In this document: in pieces, positions 31,675 through 35,444 of the stretch
How positions within the stretch are numbered: the stretch's first letter is position 1
Layout: each line of letters begins with the position of its first letter
Assembly (NCBI GenBank): GCA_001917435.1
Contig: MNEA01000092.1
Span: 1-35,444 of the forward strand
Length of the DNA: 35,444 bases
Direction of reading: 5' to 3'
Source: Acidobacteria bacterium 13_2_20CM_2_57_6
GTDB taxonomy: Bacteria; Acidobacteriota; Terriglobia; Acidiferrales; UBA7541
Notes under the pieces: generated by a model
Database searches by the model: none
The model's input: only the letters and a program-made list of their open reading frames with translations
Told to the model about the DNA's origin: nothing
Translations under genes and position numbers: made by a program

Positions 31675-33256
31675 ATTGGGCGAGCCGCGTGAACGGCTCA
31701 GGATACAACCCCGCGGCGAGGGTGACAAACACTGCGACGGTGAGCGCCACGATCTGCGCGCTGGTCATGATGGGACGGGGGGCTTCGCCGGGCTGCTTGA
31801 GCCAGGCGTGCACGACGATGCGAAAATAGTAGTAAAGCGCAGGGACGATATACAGAACGGCAAAGACCGCGAGCACCGGATGATGCGTTTCGATCAGCGA
31901 AAGGAAAATAAAATACTTGCCCATGAAGCCGGCGGTGGGCGGAATACCGGCGAGCGAGAGCATGAAGATCAGCAGCAGGACAGCGGCGGCGGGGCTGCGC
32001 TGGTAGAGACCGTTCAGGTCCTCGAGTTCCTCGCCGATGAGCCCCTTTTGGCGAAGCACAATGATGACCGCGAATGCGCCCGCGGTCATGAACACATACG
32101 ACAGCAAGTAGAAGGCGATGCCGGTAAAAGCAGTTTTGTTCCACGCCACCAGGCCGAGCAGGATGTAGCCGACGTGGGAGATCGAGGAGTAAGCGAGCAG
32201 GCGCTTTACGTTCGTTTGGGTCAGCGCAGCAAGATTGCCCCAGGTGAGCGAAGCAACGGCAACGCCGGCGATTAAGTACATCCATTGTTCCTGGGAAGTT
32301 TTTTGCGCGGGAGTAAAAACGGAAATGAACAGCCGCAGAAGCAGCGCAAAACTCGCGGTTTTGGAGGCCACGCTGACGTAGGCAGTGACAGGCGTCGGCG
32401 CGCCCTCATAAACGTCAGGGGCCCATTGATGAAAAGGTACGGCGGCAATTTTGAAGAATAGCCCGACGGCAACGAGAACAAACGCGAGTATGGGGAGAAG
32501 CTGGAGAGTGAGAGGGTCGAAGTTCAACGCAATGGGGAGTTGTCTTGCCAGCAGGTCGTGCATCTGCTGGCCCTGCGCTCCCGGGAGACGGCTGAGCGCA
32601 ACAACGTGCACCAGATTTTCGCGGCGCGCCAGCGCTGAGGTGATGTTTCCAAGGTTCGTTGCGCCGCTCAGGCCGTATAGAATCGAAAAACCATAGGCCA
32701 AAATTCCGGAGCTGAAGGCGCCGAGCAGGACATATTTCAGGGCGGCCTCGTTCGAACGTTTTTCGCGGCGCAAGAAACCAGTGAGCACGTAGAAGCTGAG
32801 AGCCATGGTCTCCAAGCCGAGGAACAGGACGATCAAGTCTATCCCGGAGGCCATGAGCATCATGCCCACGCAGGCAAACAGAAGGAGCGCGTAGTATTCG
32901 CCCTCTTGTTCCCTTTCGATGTCCAGGAATTTCACGGATAGCAAAATCACAAGCGCGGTGGCGGCAAGAAAAAGAATCGAGAAGAAAAGAAAGAACGGAT
33001 CGACTACGACGGAATCGTGGAATCCGGAGAATTCGCCTCGGGCGACGACTGCGGCACGAAGCCTCCACAGCGTAAAGGCGCTGAACAAAGTGCCCGCCAG
33101 CGCGAGGCCGGCGTTAATGTATTTTTCCTTCTGCTCGATCCAGAAATCGATTATCAGGATGCCCAGGCCGAAGAGAACGAGCTCGATCTCCGGAAGGATG
33201 ACGGCGCCGTCGCCCCGAAGATAGCTGACAATCGAATTGATAATCGAGATGTTCAT
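31658..33256 (-). CDS. nuoN: NADH-quinone oxidoreductase subunit N (copy 2, intact)
   Basis: This 532-residue protein is a full-length NuoN pump subunit with about 14 helices. It shows EGEYYALLLFACVGMMLMAS, FLGLETMALSFYVLTGF with the key Glu, VPFHQWAPDVYEGAPTPVTAYVS, and VKRLLAYSSISHVGYILLG with the conserved Lys. The region from LPEIELVLFG to the EYYALL motif is complete (about 99 residues) and shows what is missing in copy 1. It starts 9 bp after the nuoM stop and overlaps atpZ, tying it to the ATP synthase genes. Similarity to copy 1 is clear but not close, so the two are old paralogues rather than a recent duplicate. Confidence 0.95.
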   Translation of the reverse strand: MNISIINSIVSYLRGDGAVILPEIELVLFGLGILIIDFWIEQKEKYINAGLALAGTLFSAFTLWRLRAAVVARGEFSGFHDSVVVDPFFLFFSILFLAATALVILLSVKFLDIEREQEGEYYALLLFACVGMMLMASGIDLIVLFLGLETMALSFYVLTGFLRREKRSNEAALKYVLLGAFSSGILAYGFSILYGLSGATNLGNITSALARRENLVHVVALSRLPGAQGQQMHDLLARQLPIALNFDPLTLQLLPILAFVLVAVGLFFKIAAVPFHQWAPDVYEGAPTPVTAYVSVASKTASFALLLRLFISVFTPAQKTSQEQWMYLIAGVAVASLTWGNLAALTQTNVKRLLAYSSISHVGYILLGLVAWNKTAFTGIAFYLLSYVFMTAGAFAVIIVLRQKGLIGEELEDLNGLYQRSPAAAVLLLIFMLSLAGIPPTAGFMGKYFIFLSLIETHHPVLAVFAVLYIVPALYYYFRIVVHAWLKQPGEAPRPIMTSAQIVALTVAVFVTLAAGLYPEPFTRLAQYAFGQ

Positions 33257-33265
33257 GCGGGCGGG

Positions 33266-34843
33266 CTATTTCGTCTCCGCCATAGCGGCCGGGAGTTCCG
33301 GTGGAGGCAATTTCGCATGCTCGGCCTGGTAGAAACCGGGATTCACCTGCTCGACAATTTTCTGCACGGGCTTTTCGATGAGGGTGAAGAACGGCTTTGG
33401 GTAGATGCCGATCCAGAAAGCGAGAATCACGAGCGGCACGAGCGTGGCGTACTCGCGCAGGTTCAAGTCCGGCAAATCTTCATTGGCGAATTGCGTGACC
33501 GGGCCGAACATCACGCGCTGATAGAGCCAGAGCAAATACGCCGCGCCAAGCACGACGCCCAGCGAACCCCAGGCGGCCCAGGCTTTGCTCACCTGAAATG
33601 CGCCCTGCAGAATCGTGAACTCTCCGATGAAGCCGTTGAGAAGGGGCATACCGAGGGAGCTGAGGCTGACGATCAGGTAGATGGCGGCGAAATTGGGCAT
33701 GGGCGTCGCGAGGCCACCGAACTCCGAAATCAAGCGCGTGTGACGCCGCTCGTAGAGCACGCCGACGATCAAGAAGAGCGCGCCCGTGGAAATGCCGTGG
33801 TTGATCTGCTGGAGCACGCTGCCGGAAAGGCCGTTCGGCGTGAGCGCAAAAATTCCCAGGGTGCAAAAGCCAAGATGGCTGACCGAGCTGTAGGCGATGA
33901 GGCGCTTCATGTCCTTCTGCATGAGGCAAACGAGCGCGCCATAAATGATGCCGATCAGGGAGAGCACGATGACGATCTGGATGATCTTGTGGCGCAGGAG
34001 CGGATCAGCCGGAAGCAATGGCAGCGAAAAGCGAATGAATCCGTAGGTGCCCATTTTCAGCAAGACGCCGGCGAGGATGACGGAACCGGCCGTGGGAGCT
34101 TCGGTGTGCGCATCGGGGAGCCAGGTGTGGAACGGGAACATGGGAACCTTAATGGCAAACGCGAAAAAGAATCCCCAGAAGAGCCACACCTTCAACGGAT
34201 CGGAAAAGTGCTGCGCGGCCGCGAGAAGCGTTGGAACGTCGAACGTGCGCGTCCCACCGGCAGGAACAGGCGCATAGAAGTAAAGCGCCAGAATCGCGAG
34301 AAGCATGACGACCGATCCGGCGAGGGTGTACAAGAAAAACTTGATGGCGGCGTAGAGGCGACGATCGCTGCCCCAGACGCCGATCAAGAAGTACATGGGA
34401 ACGAGCATCACTTCCCAGAAAACGTAAAAGAGGAAGAAATCCAGGGCAACGAAAACGCCGATCATGCCGGTCTGCAGCAGGAGAAGAAGAATGTAATATT
34501 CCTTGGTGCGCTGGTGAATCGCGCTCCACGACGAGAGGATGGCGATCATCCCGAGGAAAGTGGTAAGCATGACGAGCAAAAGGCTAATGCCGTCGATTCC
34601 GAGATGATATTTCGCGCCGATCGACGGAATCCAATCGGCGGTTTCCTCAAGGGTGAAGCCGCCCCACTCTGGCTTGAACCAGCGGACCAGCGGAAGCGAG
34701 ACCAGAAAACCGAGTACGCCAAAAATGTTGCCAGCGATCTTATGCGCTTGCTCGCTTTCGCGGGGAATGAGCAACAGAAGCAAAGCGCCCACGAGCGGAG
34801 TGAACAGGACGACGCTCAAGACGTGATGTGCAAAAAAGTCCAT
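33266..34843 (-). CDS. nuoM: NADH-quinone oxidoreductase subunit M (copy 2)
   Basis: This 525-residue protein is a second NuoM. It carries FWEVMLVPMYFLIGVWGSDR (key Glu), HTWLPDAHTEAPTAGSVILA, MKRLIAYSSVSHLGFCTLG with its Lys, and a C-terminal segment ending in a short polar tail (ELPAAMAETK). It lacks the 50-residue tail of copy 1. ATG at 34843 follows the nuoL stop by 13 bp. The 100-bp block shared by copy 1 and the damaged nuoN is not shared at nucleotide level with this copy. It belongs to the minus-strand nuoLMN-atp operon. Confidence 0.95.
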   Translation of the reverse strand: MDFFAHHVLSVVLFTPLVGALLLLLIPRESEQAHKIAGNIFGVLGFLVSLPLVRWFKPEWGGFTLEETADWIPSIGAKYHLGIDGISLLLVMLTTFLGMIAILSSWSAIHQRTKEYYILLLLLQTGMIGVFVALDFFLFYVFWEVMLVPMYFLIGVWGSDRRLYAAIKFFLYTLAGSVVMLLAILALYFYAPVPAGGTRTFDVPTLLAAAQHFSDPLKVWLFWGFFFAFAIKVPMFPFHTWLPDAHTEAPTAGSVILAGVLLKMGTYGFIRFSLPLLPADPLLRHKIIQIVIVLSLIGIIYGALVCLMQKDMKRLIAYSSVSHLGFCTLGIFALTPNGLSGSVLQQINHGISTGALFLIVGVLYERRHTRLISEFGGLATPMPNFAAIYLIVSLSSLGMPLLNGFIGEFTILQGAFQVSKAWAAWGSLGVVLGAAYLLWLYQRVMFGPVTQFANEDLPDLNLREYATLVPLVILAFWIGIYPKPFFTLIEKPVQKIVEQVNPGFYQAEHAKLPPPELPAAMAETK

Positions 34844-34856
34844 TCTTTATCGCCTC

Positions 34857-35444
34857 TCAACGCACGCTGCGCAGCAATACCTGCACATGGTGCCCGTAAT
34901 ACGCCAGAAGAATGACGAGCCCGACGAGAATCAGCATCGCGTAACTGGAAAAAAGCCCGGTTTGCAGCAAACGCACCGGATAACTGAAAAGCTGCATCAT
35001 CTTGGCGCTGAAATTCAGCAGCCCATCGATGATCCACTTGTCCCACCACATGGATAGAGTGGAGCCGAAGCGGGCGAGCCAGCCGGCGCCATCGACGCCC
35101 ACACCGTCGATCACGTTGGCGTCAAAGCGGCCGAGAAGAGTGCCGAGGTCTTTGGTGCGCTCCACGATGGCGGCGTCATAGATTTCGTCGACGTAATATT
35201 TGTGGAGGAGCAACCGGTACAATGCCGGCCGCCTGCTGGCGAGTAGCTCCGGCGCGACACGCTTGGTGCAATAGAATTCGTATGCGAGCCAAAATCCTAA
35301 ACCGACGATTGCAAGCGACGCCACCATCAATAGAATCTCTTTGGCGTAAGCATGGTGCGCGATCTTGACCGTTCCCGTCTCTGGCATAACGCCAATCAGG
35401 ACGGGATCAAGGAAGCGCTCAAAACGATTTTCTCCTCCGAAGAC
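34857..35444 (-). CDS. nuoL: NADH-quinone oxidoreductase subunit L (copy 2), C-terminal part (cut by window edge)
   Basis: The C-terminal 195 residues of a second NuoL are visible; the frame is open to the right edge. The part includes a helix (EILLMVASLAIVGLGFWLAY), the marker LYRLLLHKYYVDEIYDAAIV that precedes the lateral helix, then WWDKWIIDGLLNF and a final anchor helix. It matches the same region in copy 1 (NKYYVDELYAAAIV). The usual upstream genes nuoJ and nuoK would lie beyond the window. As first visible gene of the minus-strand series, it shows that a second complex I membrane arm feeds directly into the F0 operon. Confidence 0.92.
   Translation of the reverse strand, partial: VFGGENRFERFLDPVLIGVMPETGTVKIAHHAYAKEILLMVASLAIVGLGFWLAYEFYCTKRVAPELLASRRPALYRLLLHKYYVDEIYDAAIVERTKDLGTLLGRFDANVIDGVGVDGAGWLARFGSTLSMWWDKWIIDGLLNFSAKMMQLFSYPVRLLQTGLFSSYAMLILVGLVILLAYYGHHVQVLLRSVR

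Noticed and set aside
33017..34915. 632-residue plus-strand open frame rich in Glu, Arg and Lys
   Set aside because: Antisense to nuoM copy 2 and the start of nuoN copy 2; charged shadow of membrane-helix codons, no domain.

Overview
The window most resembles a high-GC chromosome of an acidobacterium (Acidobacteriota, Terriglobia-like). The evidence is protein style, not a marker gene. Pointers are large FtsX/MacB permeases without their own ATPase, a signal-peptide protein ending in a TonB domain, a LytS-type kinase, and a conserved-looking hypothetical gene paired with thiS beside a nuo operon. No rRNA, tRNA or CRISPR array was seen.

Layout, left half (1-12.4 kb). An FtsX permease tail is followed by an unknown membrane-anchored protein. 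Next comes a complete ISKra4-type insertion sequence (1341-3163) with matching inverted ends and a 9-bp target duplication, inserted just upstream of a TonB-domain protein gene. A GH10 xylanase gene is broken exactly at its catalytic acid/base motif. A minus-strand group follows: a DUF805-like/SRPBCC protein, a small membrane protein, a DCC (DUF393) protein and a GbsR/MarR regulator. Then come MmcQ/YjbR, a full-length MacB-like permease and an HNH endonuclease.

Middle (12.4-16 kb). A small Cys/His-rich protein, an orphan LytS-type histidine kinase (minus), GTP cyclohydrolase II (ribA, plus), and a hypothetical gene plus thiS (minus) that diverge from the respiratory operon.

Right half (16-35.4 kb) is bioenergetic. 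A tight plus-strand operon encodes respiratory complex I in the order nuoA-C-D-EF(fused)-G-H-J-K-L-M-N. nuoB and nuoI are absent from it. Its last gene, nuoN, is disrupted: a block of exactly 100 bp, identical to part of nuoM upstream, replaces part of nuoN and breaks the frame. Facing it on the minus strand is a second set, nuoL (cut by the window edge), nuoM and an intact nuoN. This set runs directly into atpZ, atpI, atpB and atpE, the membrane F0 part of ATP synthase, and ends at a clear terminator. The two clusters converge on a 485-bp gap containing hairpins and one copy of a short dispersed repeat (TTTAGAATCAA core), which also occurs three times near 4.6 kb.

Together these genes describe an aerobic-type respiratory chain: NADH oxidation (NuoEFG), quinone reduction (NuoCDH), ion pumping (NuoHJKLMN) and the ATP synthase rotor and stator channel. 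The most unusual points are the nuoM-to-nuoN 100-bp block, the two sets of antiporter subunits with one wired to F0, and the missing nuoB/nuoI.
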